DNA of 64,000 nucleotides from assembly GCA_012744475.1 (NCBI GenBank), contig JAAYBV010000055.1, positions 122,650 to 186,649 of the forward strand, read 5' to 3'. The notes under the pieces were generated by a model, which saw nothing but the letters and a program-made list of their open reading frames with translations, was not told the DNA's origin and ran no database searches. How positions within the stretch are numbered: the first letter of the stretch is position 1; every line of letters starts with the position of its first letter. The translations under genes and the position numbers were made by a program. Below are positions 45,600 through 53,952 of the stretch, piece after piece. This DNA comes from Phycisphaerae bacterium. Lineage in GTDB: Bacteria > Planctomycetota > Phycisphaerae > Sedimentisphaerales > Anaerobacaceae.

Positions 45600-46994
45600 A
45601 TGGGCAAAGCCAAGAAATCCCATCCTCTGGCCGACGCCACGCGGCCCAATCTGCTCGAAGACGTGTTCCCGCATACCCTGCCGCCGCTGATCCGGCTGAA
45701 CGGACCGATCATCGAACGAATCGACGGCAAGCCGGTGGAATTCGACGTTTCCGACATCAAGAGCCGGCCGATTTTCATCAGCGACACAACGTTCCGTGAC
45801 GGCCAGCAGTCGCTGCCGCCCTACACCATCGATCAGATGGTGCACATCTACGACCTGCTGTCACGGCTGGGCGGTCCGAACGGAGTCGTCCGGCAGACGG
45901 AGTTCTTCCTGTATACGAAGAACGACCGGGCGACGCTGGACAAGTGCCGCGAGCTGGGACACAAGTATCCCGAGTGCACCGGCTGGATTCGCGCCGTCAA
46001 AGGCGACTTCCGTCTGGTCAAGGAGATGGGGCTCAAGGAGACGGGCATGCTGACCAGTTGCTCGGACTACCACGTCTTCCAGAAGCTCAAGTTTGCCAGC
46101 CGCAAGGCCTGCATCGACAGCTACTGCGAGGTGGTGGCGGCGGCCTTCGAGGCCGGAGTGCGTCCGCGATGCCACCTGGAGGACATCACCCGGGCCGACA
46201 TCGAGGGGTTCGTCCTGCCCTTCATCGATCGCCTCATGGAGATGAGCGAGCAGGTGCCCGAGGAGCTCAGCGTCAAGATTCGCCTGTGTGACACCATGGG
46301 TTTCGGGATCAGCTATCCGGGCGCCCAACTGCCCCGCAGCATCCCCAAACTCATCTACAAGCTCAATCGCGAGTGCGGCGTCCCGAGCGACCGGCTCGAA
46401 TGGCACGGCCACAACGACTTCCACAAGGTCCACATCAACGGTTCCACCGCGTGGCTGTACGGCTGCGATGTGGTCAACACGACCTTGTTCGGCTTCGGCG
46501 AGCGCACGGGCAATCCACCTCTGGAAGGGGCGATCTTCGAATACATCGCCCTGAAAGGGGACACCTGCGGGATCGACACCCTGGCGATCACGGAGCTGGC
46601 AGAGTACATGCGATCCATCGGCCTGCCTATTCCCGAAAACTATCCCTTCGCCGGACGGGGTTTCAACACGACCCGCGCCGGAATCCATGCCGGCGGGCTG
46701 CGCCAGGACGAACGCATCTACAACATCTTCGACACGGAGAAGCTGCTGGGCCGGCCGCCGCGCGTGGCCATCACCGACAAGAGCGGCGCCGACGGAGTGG
46801 CCCACTGGCTCAACGAGTTCTTCGGTCTCAAAGGAGAGGACCGGATCAACAAGATCAAAGTGCACAAGCTGGCCCGCTGGGTCATCGACCAGTACGACGA
46901 GGAAGGCCGCCTGACCGCGATCAGCGACAAGGAACTGGAGGCCAAGGCCAGAGAATTCTATCCCGAATACTGGAAGAAATACCGGCAGGCGTAG
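45600..46994 (+). CDS. HMGL-family (isopropylmalate/homocitrate synthase-like) acyl-CoA-type aldol enzyme
   Basis: 464 aa. TIM barrel of the DRE-TIM family: the DTTFRDGQQ motif (62-70) holds the catalytic Arg66 and metal ligand Asp67, and HGHND (269-273) provides the two histidine ligands. The remaining signature is DTMGFGISYPGAQ, TLFGFGERTGNPPLE and FAGRGFNTTRAGIHAGG. It lacks the C-terminal LeuA allosteric domain; after about residue 400 there is a short alpha region with KVHKLARWVIDQYDEEGR. The family condenses an acyl-CoA with a 2-oxo acid or carries out the reverse. Next to an ACP, it may use an acyl-ACP. It is not LeuA in context because no leucine genes are near. The start follows AAGGAACTC. 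Confidence 0.82.
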   Translation: MGKAKKSHPLADATRPNLLEDVFPHTLPPLIRLNGPIIERIDGKPVEFDVSDIKSRPIFISDTTFRDGQQSLPPYTIDQMVHIYDLLSRLGGPNGVVRQTEFFLYTKNDRATLDKCRELGHKYPECTGWIRAVKGDFRLVKEMGLKETGMLTSCSDYHVFQKLKFASRKACIDSYCEVVAAAFEAGVRPRCHLEDITRADIEGFVLPFIDRLMEMSEQVPEELSVKIRLCDTMGFGISYPGAQLPRSIPKLIYKLNRECGVPSDRLEWHGHNDFHKVHINGSTAWLYGCDVVNTTLFGFGERTGNPPLEGAIFEYIALKGDTCGIDTLAITELAEYMRSIGLPIPENYPFAGRGFNTTRAGIHAGGLRQDERIYNIFDTEKLLGRPPRVAITDKSGADGVAHWLNEFFGLKGEDRINKIKVHKLARWVIDQYDEEGRLTAISDKELEAKAREFYPEYWKKYRQA

Positions 46995-47390
46995 GCCAGA
47001 GGCGTCCGGCCGATGGTCGTGACCCCGATGAGCATCGGGATCGGGCGCTCAATATGCCTCTACGGCCGCGCTACGAACAGACGCGTGGGATGGGCAAGAA
47101 ACGTGCCCGTCCCACGTGTTGCTTCTCGTGCATGCTGATCGTGGCTACCAGAAGAACGCTCCGCGTCAGTTGTCGAGAGTCTCTTCCGCGCGTCGCTCAT
47201 CAACCTCCATGACGTAACGGAGGCCCGTCATCTCGGCCGCTTCGGGGTCAGGGCCGCCAGGTCACCGCGGGGTGTCAGGGCGAGCTCGGATTCGCGAGCC
47301 GGCACCGCCATTCTCATCTGTTTGCCCCGGAAGCAGGGCCCTGCGGAGCAGCCGTCTCTCTCCTGACCGTCGTTGTCGCCGAATTCATAG
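46995..47390. other. 396-bp spacer between convergent operons with two palindromes
   Basis: No supported gene. It contains CCCGATG-AG-CATCGGG (47024-47039), related to 11874-11891, and a hairpin at 47084-47116 (arms CGTGGGATGGGCA and TGCCCGTCCCACG with a one-base mismatch and a 7-base loop). They may serve as bidirectional terminators of the operons ending at 46994 and 47391. Confidence 0.6.
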
Positions 47391-50300
47391 TCACGTTTGG
47401 CGGTCGGACATTTTGAGGGGAGTGGCCGGATCGGTGATCGCGTCTATCTTTGCAGCAAAGGACGTCTTCGCGGCAATATCGTCGTCCGTGACAATGTGAG
47501 CGTCCAGCAGGCCTTCGCAGGAACAGCCCGTCTTCAGGTAATTGATCTGCGCCAGGGCGATGCTCCATCCTTCCAGCCAGGATTTCAGGCGTCGGAGCTG
47601 TTCCGCCTCCCCCTGAAAGTGGATGATCAGATCGATGTCGCTGCCCGGGCCTGCAGTCCCGCTGTTCACGCTTCCGGTCAGGTATGCCCCCTTGACGCCG
47701 AACGCGACAGGGTCGAGCCGCTCGGCGAGCCGCTCGGCCATGTAGGCTCGCCAGCGCCAGAATTCCTGATCAAAACGAAGCTCGTCAGCTCGCTCCGCTT
47801 TTCCGCTGACCGGCCGTTGCCTCCGGGGAACGGCTTGCCTTCCGGCGTGCGCCGCCAGATAGCCGATGGCATCGCCCATCTCGCCGTTCATGGAAATCTG
47901 CAGCAGCTTCCCGTCCGCTGACTCGGGAACGTCGATGACCCGAACGACCTGGGCGAGCCGCACGTAATCCGGCAGAAGCCGCGGCAGGATGTTCGTGACA
48001 CGCGTCAGAAACGCCTCATTGAAAATGATCCCCTCGTCGTCCGGGTACAACGGCAGATAACGGATGTTGGCCTCCACGAGGTCCTGAAAGAAGTGGGTCC
48101 CGAAAGACAGCTCCGGAACGTAGTTCGACTTCCTTTTGGCTATCTCCAGGAGCGCCGCAGCATTGTTGATGTCGGCATAACTCACCTGGACGCCCAGTTT
48201 GACGTCGCCTCGGCTGCCCCAGCGTCCCGGCCCCATGAGGATGAACCGGCGTTTCGGGAGCATGGCGTTAATCATCCCCACCACCCGGCCCACGGCGACC
48301 AAGTCGTCCAGTGACTGCAGTTCGCTGTAACCGTCCGGATCCACATATACGATATGCGAGACATCCGGTATGGTTCCGTTGGATACGTGGCGGCTGGCCG
48401 AGAAGATGATGTTGCTGCGCTCGATGTCTTTGGGGATGAGACCGGGCAGGCTCTCCGGTCCGGAATTCTGCGAACGGCATTGCAGCAGATAGAACTGCTT
48501 TCCATCGCAGGCAAACTCGATATCCACCGGCGTCTGCATTTCCTCCCGGAGCACCTGGAGTATTCGATCGATGGTCTTGATGAACACGGAGTTGCGGGCA
48601 AGACCATCGAAGGTGACCACCGGATCATCGCGGTCGAAATCGATGTCGAGCGCGGATGTGGCGCGCACGTACCCGTCGCGGCACACCGACACGATGTGCT
48701 GAACGTCGGGCACCGCGTCACCATAGTTCCTGAGAAACGAGTCGATGTCGACGCTTTCGAAAGCGTTGTTCTCCAGGTTCAGCACGTCGGCCTGCTTGGG
48801 AGAGTAATACTTGATCTCGTCCGGAGTCGTGTTGACGCGCAGCTCCGGCTGGCCGGGAGACATGAGAATCGGAAAATCGTTGTTCAGGCGGTCGACGGCG
48901 CGCGAGCCAAGGCCCAGGACCAGGCGGACCAGCCCGTCTTCCCGCTTGATCCGGGGCGACCAGCAATACTCATTGTTGCTGAAGGCCACCCCCGCAAACG
49001 AAGGCATGAAATAAGGCCCGATTCGGGTGCCGACCACTTCCTGGATGAGGATCCCCATCTCTTCGTGGAGATCGAGCATGCCCCGTTCGGCACGGTACTG
49101 GATGGAATCCGGACTGTACATCGATGCGTAGACCTCGGCAATCGCGTCCATGACGGCTTCCAGCCGGTCTTTCTTGCTCCCTTGATTTCCGAGAAACAAG
49201 CTCTTGTATTTGCCCGAGAATGCCGCTCCGGCCTGGTCTTCCAGAACACTCGAACTCCGGACGATCAACGGCGCCTGTCCGAAATCGTCCAGCGCCATGG
49301 CGAGGCTCTTGACGAAGCCCGGCGGAAAGTGCGCGGCCTTCAACAACTGGATGATCTGCGGATACTCGATCCGGATCTCTTCCAGGGATTTGTACTGCTG
49401 CTCATTCAATCCCTGGAGCCTGTTGTACTGCAGAAACTCCGTGGTCTCATCGGTGGCCACATACCATGTCTTGGGGACCTTGACGGAGGCCAGAAGCGGT
49501 ATCTCGCCGCTCCTGCGATCCAGGATCTTCTGCGCCAGAAACAGCCCGGTGGCCTTGCCGCCGATCTTGCCGCAGCTTCCAGACGGGTAGATCAGGCGAG
49601 AGGTGACGTCATAGAAGTCGTGGATCTTCAGAAAGCGCCTGGCGATGCGAATGAAATCAGGTTTGTCGGACAGGAATCGGCGGATCAGCGCGACCTCCAA
49701 CCACCGCTCCGCGGGAAAGGCGGAGGGACTGTGCCGATCCAGCATATGGTAATAGCGGGAGATCGCCTCGACAACCTCACCCACAGACCCACCGATCCGC
49801 TCCACCGCCGTGATCAACGAGTTGGCCTTCTCCTCCTGTATCCACCTCCGCATGCTCATGAATATTTCCGCGTCGCTCATCTGCTGCGACGCGAGCGTGA
49901 ACGTCTCTTCGCTGAGCTGGGCCAGCTCCTGACCGGTCATTCTTGCCCCGGGAGCGTTCACCTCTCCCGAGCAGAACGGCTGAATCACTCTCTGATTGAG
50001 CACGGCGGGCCGATTGCCGCCGGCGTTCGACGAACAGGCCGACAGGTGCTGGAGCATCTTCCTGCACACGTACGTCAGCATGTCCGGATCGGTTTCCAAG
50101 AGAAGGGCGACGACAACCTTCCATTGCGGAGGCGAGGCCCACGCCGGCGTACCGACGTCGGGCGGGGGGGAATTCAGCGCGCACGCCACCTGCTTCATGC
50201 GGCGAACCATGATGGTCTGAACGATGCGCTCCGCAACGATCTTGAGCAGTTGGCGCTCCTTGTCATAGAAGTACCCGTCTTCCACCATGGGCACTTCCCG

Positions 50301-50606
50301 CGTGTAGAGGACCTCGACCAAACCGACGACGCCCCCTTCCACCTTGAGGTCACAGACCGCGGATATGTCGGACCGCAGGAAGCCGGCAGGCTGATACGTG
50401 CGGTTCTGATAGACGATTCGTGCCTGGCAGACGTCCGGAAACCGGAATCCGCTGGGGAGAGCCGACACGATCCGTTCCAGCATCTCCGGTAGAGACAGGC
50501 TCTCGTCGTTGAGAATGGCGTCTATCCGGTAGAGGCAATTCAGTTCTTTGGCCCGTTCCTGCAACAGACCAAGCAGATGCTCATTTGCGTTGTCCCTGTC
50601 GGTCAT
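47391..50606 (-). CDS. Fusion protein: sensor domain, PPDK-type ATP-grasp and nucleotidyltransferase
   Basis: 1071 aa, cytoplasmic. Residues 1-140: a sensor region (LLQERAKELNCLYRIDAIL ... FRFPDVCQARIVYQNRTYQPAGF) that resembles the N-terminus of the kinase at 53949. Residues about 340-720: the ATP-grasp domain of PEP synthase/pyruvate phosphate dikinase (GGKATGLFLAQKIL, LIVRSSSVLEDQAGAAFSGKY, LIQEVVGTRIGPYF, VDIEFACDGKQFYLLQCRSQ). Residues about 740-850: GPGRWGSRGDVKLGVQVSYADINN segment. No phosphohistidine (swivelling) domain or PEP-binding barrel is seen. Residues 940-1040: a nucleotidyltransferase with GS-x9-SDID (978-992). Probably a modifying or phosphotransfer enzyme rather than a metabolic dikinase. 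It follows the glutamate dehydrogenase gene by 40 bp. Confidence 0.83.
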   Translation of the reverse strand: MTDRDNANEHLLGLLQERAKELNCLYRIDAILNDESLSLPEMLERIVSALPSGFRFPDVCQARIVYQNRTYQPAGFLRSDISAVCDLKVEGGVVGLVEVLYTREVPMVEDGYFYDKERQLLKIVAERIVQTIMVRRMKQVACALNSPPPDVGTPAWASPPQWKVVVALLLETDPDMLTYVCRKMLQHLSACSSNAGGNRPAVLNQRVIQPFCSGEVNAPGARMTGQELAQLSEETFTLASQQMSDAEIFMSMRRWIQEEKANSLITAVERIGGSVGEVVEAISRYYHMLDRHSPSAFPAERWLEVALIRRFLSDKPDFIRIARRFLKIHDFYDVTSRLIYPSGSCGKIGGKATGLFLAQKILDRRSGEIPLLASVKVPKTWYVATDETTEFLQYNRLQGLNEQQYKSLEEIRIEYPQIIQLLKAAHFPPGFVKSLAMALDDFGQAPLIVRSSSVLEDQAGAAFSGKYKSLFLGNQGSKKDRLEAVMDAIAEVYASMYSPDSIQYRAERGMLDLHEEMGILIQEVVGTRIGPYFMPSFAGVAFSNNEYCWSPRIKREDGLVRLVLGLGSRAVDRLNNDFPILMSPGQPELRVNTTPDEIKYYSPKQADVLNLENNAFESVDIDSFLRNYGDAVPDVQHIVSVCRDGYVRATSALDIDFDRDDPVVTFDGLARNSVFIKTIDRILQVLREEMQTPVDIEFACDGKQFYLLQCRSQNSGPESLPGLIPKDIERSNIIFSASRHVSNGTIPDVSHIVYVDPDGYSELQSLDDLVAVGRVVGMINAMLPKRRFILMGPGRWGSRGDVKLGVQVSYADINNAAALLEIAKRKSNYVPELSFGTHFFQDLVEANIRYLPLYPDDEGIIFNEAFLTRVTNILPRLLPDYVRLAQVVRVIDVPESADGKLLQISMNGEMGDAIGYLAAHAGRQAVPRRQRPVSGKAERADELRFDQEFWRWRAYMAERLAERLDPVAFGVKGAYLTGSVNSGTAGPGSDIDLIIHFQGEAEQLRRLKSWLEGWSIALAQINYLKTGCSCEGLLDAHIVTDDDIAAKTSFAAKIDAITDPATPLKMSDRQT

Positions 50607-50646
50607 TGGAAACCTGCCCTGGCGGCATCGCGTACCGCGGCACCGT

Positions 50647-51933
50647 CTACCGGACCCACCCGCGCATCTTGACCGCCTGCACCACGCGGTTGATCGCGAT
50701 CACGTACGCCGCATCCCGCATGTACATCTTCCGTTTCAGGGCAAGATCATAGAGGGCCCGGTAGGCGGAGGTCAACTGACCGTCCAGTCTTCGGAGGACT
50801 TCCTCCTTCTCCCAGAAGAAATTGGTGTTGGACTGGACCTGTTCGAAATAGCTGCATGTCACACCGCCAGCGTTGGCCAGGAAGTCGGGGATCACGAAGA
50901 TGCCCCGCTCCTTGATCCGTTCATCCGCGTCGGGCGTGGTGGGGCCGTTGGCACCTTCGGCGAGGATTCTCACCTGCTTGCTGATCCTGCCTACGTTGTC
51001 GGCCGTTATCTGACTCTCCATCGCGGCCGGAATGAGGATATCCACATCCTGGGAGATCCAGTCGTCGCCGGGGAGCACCTCACAGCCCGCCGCAAGGGCC
51101 TTCTCCCTGTCGATGGTGCCATAGGAATTGGTGATGCCGATTAGCATCGCCGTATCCAGACCATCCTTCTTCCGAATCGTGAACGACTGCTTGGCGCTGT
51201 TGTCCCAGCAGGAAACGGCTACCACGGTGCCGCCCAGGCTGCTGTAAAGGCTGCCCGCGTACCGGGCGACGTTCCCAAACCCTTGAATCGCGGCCGTGGT
51301 GCCTCGCGGGTCGATCCCCAGGTCTTTGAGGGCCTCGCGCAGGATGTATATGACACCATAGCCGGTGGCCTCGGTCCGGCCCAGCGAACCGCCCATACCC
51401 ACGGGCTTGCCCGTGATGAACCCCGGATACTTACCCCCGTGAATCACCTCAAATTCGTCGAGCATCCAGAGCATGTGTTTTGCGTTCGTCATGACATCGG
51501 GTGCCGGCACGTCAACGCAGGGCCCCATGACCCTCGAAAGTTGTCGCACCCATCCCCGGCACAGCCGTTCCTGCTCGGACTCGCTCAAGTTGTGCGGGTC
51601 ACAAATCACGCCGCCTTTGCCGCCCCCCAGAGGAATGTCCACAATGGCGCATTTCCACGTCATCCACATGGAAAGGGCCCGAACGGTATCCACCGTCTCC
51701 TGGGGATGGAAACGAACACCGCCCTTGGCGGGACCTCTGGCGTCGTTGTGCTGAATCCTGAAGCCGTTGAATATTCTCGTGCTGCCGTCATCCATGTGCA
51801 CAGGGATCAGAACATGAAACTCCCGCAACGGTTGGCGCAGCAAATCCCGGGTCCCGTCGTCGATGCCGATGATTGCCGCGACCTTGTCAAATTGGGCCTG
51901 TGCGGTTGTATACGGATTGTATGCTCTTTCCAC
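50647..51933 (-). CDS. gdhA: Glutamate dehydrogenase (Glu/Leu/Phe/Val dehydrogenase family)
   Basis: 428 aa. Interconverts glutamate with 2-oxoglutarate and ammonia. The GPAKGGVRFHP segment (Lys70) and PLGGGKGG (catalytic Lys106) match the family, as do the DVPAPDVMTN region and the Rossmann motif AIQGFGNVARYAG. GRTEATGYGV and the C-terminal PDFLANAGGVTCSYFE are also present. Length fits the hexameric bacterial/archaeal type. It starts at a GTG at 51933 behind AAGGAG. It is downstream of the cysteine-motif gene (68 bp) and upstream of the fusion gene (40 bp), so it should be part of the sigma-54 transcript. This links the operon with nitrogen/carbon balance. Leucine dehydrogenase-type specificity is less likely. 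Confidence 0.93.
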   Translation of the reverse strand: MERAYNPYTTAQAQFDKVAAIIGIDDGTRDLLRQPLREFHVLIPVHMDDGSTRIFNGFRIQHNDARGPAKGGVRFHPQETVDTVRALSMWMTWKCAIVDIPLGGGKGGVICDPHNLSESEQERLCRGWVRQLSRVMGPCVDVPAPDVMTNAKHMLWMLDEFEVIHGGKYPGFITGKPVGMGGSLGRTEATGYGVIYILREALKDLGIDPRGTTAAIQGFGNVARYAGSLYSSLGGTVVAVSCWDNSAKQSFTIRKKDGLDTAMLIGITNSYGTIDREKALAAGCEVLPGDDWISQDVDILIPAAMESQITADNVGRISKQVRILAEGANGPTTPDADERIKERGIFVIPDFLANAGGVTCSYFEQVQSNTNFFWEKEEVLRRLDGQLTSAYRALYDLALKRKMYMRDAAYVIAINRVVQAVKMRGWVR

Positions 51934-52001
51934 GGTATCAGTTACTCCTTTCGCTCGGTGCTGTCATGTCGCGTTCGAGCATAACGGCGACATCCTCCCG
52001 A

Positions 52002-52277
52002 TTAACGGTACTCCTCACAATGCCACACGCCGCCGGGCGTGCCCCGCAACGTGCAGGTGTCACGATTTGCGCAATCGCAGCAAAGTCCCATCGTTACATC
52101 GATGGCGACTTCCTTCTCCTCCGCGACGGGAGCCGCCGGCCTGGCCACCTCCAGCGGCGTCGAGTCGTCGAACTCTTCACACATCAAGACGGGAAACCTG
52201 ATGTTCTTACGTCGGGTGCATACGGGATTGCTGTTGCACGTCAGGCAAAGGCCCAGAGATCGTTCTCCCAACGCCAT
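52002..52277 (-). CDS. Small protein with duplicated Cys-x2-Cys-x5-Cys motif
   Basis: 91 aa from the ATG at 52277, chosen because it has a GGGAGG ribosome site and because the upstream part of the frame holds the sigma-54 promoter. Two copies of one unit: Cys11-x2-Cys14-x5-Cys20-x12-Cys33-EEF, and Cys66-x2-Cys69-x5-Cys75-x11-Cys87-EEY, separated by an acidic linker. Each unit could bind one metal ion (zinc or iron) or an iron-sulfur cluster. No signal peptide. It is first in the operon with glutamate dehydrogenase and the fusion protein, so it could be a redox or metal-dependent partner. I do not recognise a named family. Confidence 0.75.
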   Translation of the reverse strand: MALGERSLGLCLTCNSNPVCTRRKNIRFPVLMCEEFDDSTPLEVARPAAPVAEEKEVAIDVTMGLCCDCANRDTCTLRGTPGGVWHCEEYR

Positions 52278-52338
52278 CGCGGCAACCTCCCTTTCTTCCT
52301 GCGAAGAAGTGATCTGCAACAAGGATCGCCACTCATGT

Positions 52339-52354
52339 AGCAATGCCCGTGCCA
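52339..52354 (-). promoter_or_regulatory. Sigma-54 promoter for the Cys-protein/gdhA/fusion operon
   Basis: On the minus strand TGGCACGGGCATTGCT fits the sigma-54 consensus TGGCAC-N5-TTGC(A/T) at every fixed position, with the -24 GG and -12 GC correctly spaced. It lies about 62 bp ahead of the start at 52277, and the neighbouring regulator at 52603 is of the sigma-54-activating NtrC type. Confidence 0.82.
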
Positions 52355-52491
52355 TCCCCGGATGAATTCGACTTCGCCCCAGGTTGTTCCTCCGTAAGTA
52401 CCTTTTCCGAACTATCTTATGAAATCAAACAAGGACAGCGCCATGGGTCGAGGGCACCGGCCCAAGTGCAGCGGCTGGGGGTGATGATGGC

Positions 52492-52524
52492 GGGGAGAAT
52501 GGGACCACTGGGGAGATTCTCCCC
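52492..52524 (-). promoter_or_regulatory. Candidate enhancer (UAS) with repeated GGGGAGA half-sites
   Basis: Half-site GGGGAGA(A/T)T appears at 52492-52500 and 52510-52518, plus the reverse copy ATTCTCCCC at 52516-52524; the inner palindrome is GGGGAGA-T-TCTCCCC (52510-52524). It lies about 140-185 bp upstream of the sigma-54 promoter, a normal distance for an NtrC-type activator. It could also be a terminator for the regulator gene ending at 52603. No gene is seen in 52356-52602. Confidence 0.55.
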
Positions 52525-52602
52525 ACTTCACGATGGCGCCGAAGGACCCTCTTCGCAGGGTCGGCCCCTGTGGCTGGCCAAGGCAGGCGCAGCGCCATGC
52601 CC

Positions 52603-53952
52603 TTACCGGTCCAGACGGTGTTGCGTGATCTTCTTCCGCAGGGTCTTGCGATCGATTCCGAGGATCTGGGCCGCCCGCGACTTGTTGCCGCCGGTGTTGG
52701 CCAGGACGTTGCGAATGTGGTCCGCCTCCACTTCCGTCAGCGTCCGGTTCACGCCGGTGGCGCGCAAAGCCGAGAATCGCGCCGGCGATGGCAGGTCCGG
52801 GACTTCGATGATCGGGTCGTCGTTCATGACCACGATCCGCTGAATCACGTTCTCCAGTTCCCTCGCATTGCCCGGCCAGGCATAGTTCTGGAGTACATCC
52901 ATCGCCTTGTCGGAGAACAGCGGAACCGCCTTGCCCAGCTCCGAGGCGAACTTCTCCGCAAAGTGCCGCACCAGCAGCGGAATGTCACCGGCCCTGGCAC
53001 GCAAGGGCGGAACCTCGATCGCGACGACATTGATTCGATAATACAGCTCCTCCCGAAACATGCGGCCCTGGATGAGGCCCGGTAGATTCTTGTTCGTCGC
53101 GGCGATAATCCTCACATCCACCTTCTTCCCGCGCGAATCGCCCACCATGCGAACCTCCTTGTCCTGGAGCACGCGCAGGAGTTTCACCTGCATGGCGACG
53201 CTCGTCTCGCCGATCTCGTCGAGGAAAATGGTTCCGCCGTCGGCGGTCTGAAAGAACCCGGCGCGCGACTCATGGGCGCCGGTGAACGCTCCTTTGACGT
53301 AGCCGAACAGTTCGCTTTCCAGGAGGCTCTCGGGAATGCCGCCGCAGTTGACCGGCACAAACGGGGCAGAGGCCCGGGCGCTGCTGTAGTGAATCGCCCG
53401 CGCGACCAGCTCCTTGCCGCTGCCGCTTTCGCCGGTGATCAGAACGGTGGCGGAGGTCGACGATGCCTTGCGAATCGCGGCAAAAACCTTCTGCATGGGC
53501 GGGGATTCGCCGATGAGACCATAGGCGCGCTCCGGCCTCTGCGCCGGCCGGATCGCCGCCGTACGCCGCTGCTTGAGCTTCTCCAACACCCGGCGGACCG
53601 CGGCCAGAAGCTCGGCGTCGGTGAACGGCTTGGACACGTACTCCTCCGCTCCGCTCTTGACCGCCTCCACCGCGCTTTCTATCGTCGCGTATCCGGTGAT
53701 CATCATCACCGCCATGTTCTTGTAGTTCGCCCGAATGTGCCGGATCAGGTCGATGCCGCTGAGCTTGGGCATCTTCAGGTCGGTGATGACCAGGTCGACG
53801 CGTGTCCCCTCCAGAAGGCGAAGGGCATCGATCGCGTTGGGAGCCGCATAGGTCGTGTACCCTTCAGCCGTGAGATTCCTCTGGAGAACCTCCAGCGTGC
53901 TGGGCGTGTCATCAACGACGAGAATGGTCTCTTTCCTGGCGGGTGAATTCAT
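52603..53952 (-). CDS. NtrC/AtoC-type sigma-54-dependent response regulator
   Basis: 449 aa. Receiver domain 1-125 with phospho-acceptor Asp58, acid pocket Asp14/Asp15 and Lys108 (VSKPF). AAA+ domain about 145-380 with Walker A GESGSGKE (174-181), GAFTGA (221-226) for sigma-54 contact and DGGTIFLDEIGE Walker B. C-terminal Fis-type helix-turn-helix with NKSRAAQILGIDRKTLRKKI. Phosphorylated by the kinase at 53949, it should bind upstream sites and open sigma-54 promoters. Its start overlaps the kinase stop by 4 bp (ATGA), so the two are translationally coupled. The nearest candidate target is the promoter at 52339. Confidence 0.95.
   Translation of the reverse strand: MNSPARKETILVVDDTPSTLEVLQRNLTAEGYTTYAAPNAIDALRLLEGTRVDLVITDLKMPKLSGIDLIRHIRANYKNMAVMMITGYATIESAVEAVKSGAEEYVSKPFTDAELLAAVRRVLEKLKQRRTAAIRPAQRPERAYGLIGESPPMQKVFAAIRKASSTSATVLITGESGSGKELVARAIHYSSARASAPFVPVNCGGIPESLLESELFGYVKGAFTGAHESRAGFFQTADGGTIFLDEIGETSVAMQVKLLRVLQDKEVRMVGDSRGKKVDVRIIAATNKNLPGLIQGRMFREELYYRINVVAIEVPPLRARAGDIPLLVRHFAEKFASELGKAVPLFSDKAMDVLQNYAWPGNARELENVIQRIVVMNDDPIIEVPDLPSPARFSALRATGVNRTLTEVEADHIRNVLANTGGNKSRAAQILGIDRKTLRKKITQHRLDR

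Noticed and set aside
48354..50492. 712-residue plus-strand frame
   Set aside because: Antisense to the fusion protein, whose domains are clearly recognised.
52278..52355. Longer N-terminus of the Cys-motif protein (ATG at 52355)
   Set aside because: Those codons are the sigma-54 promoter sequence and its downstream region; the ATG at 52277 has a proper ribosome site.
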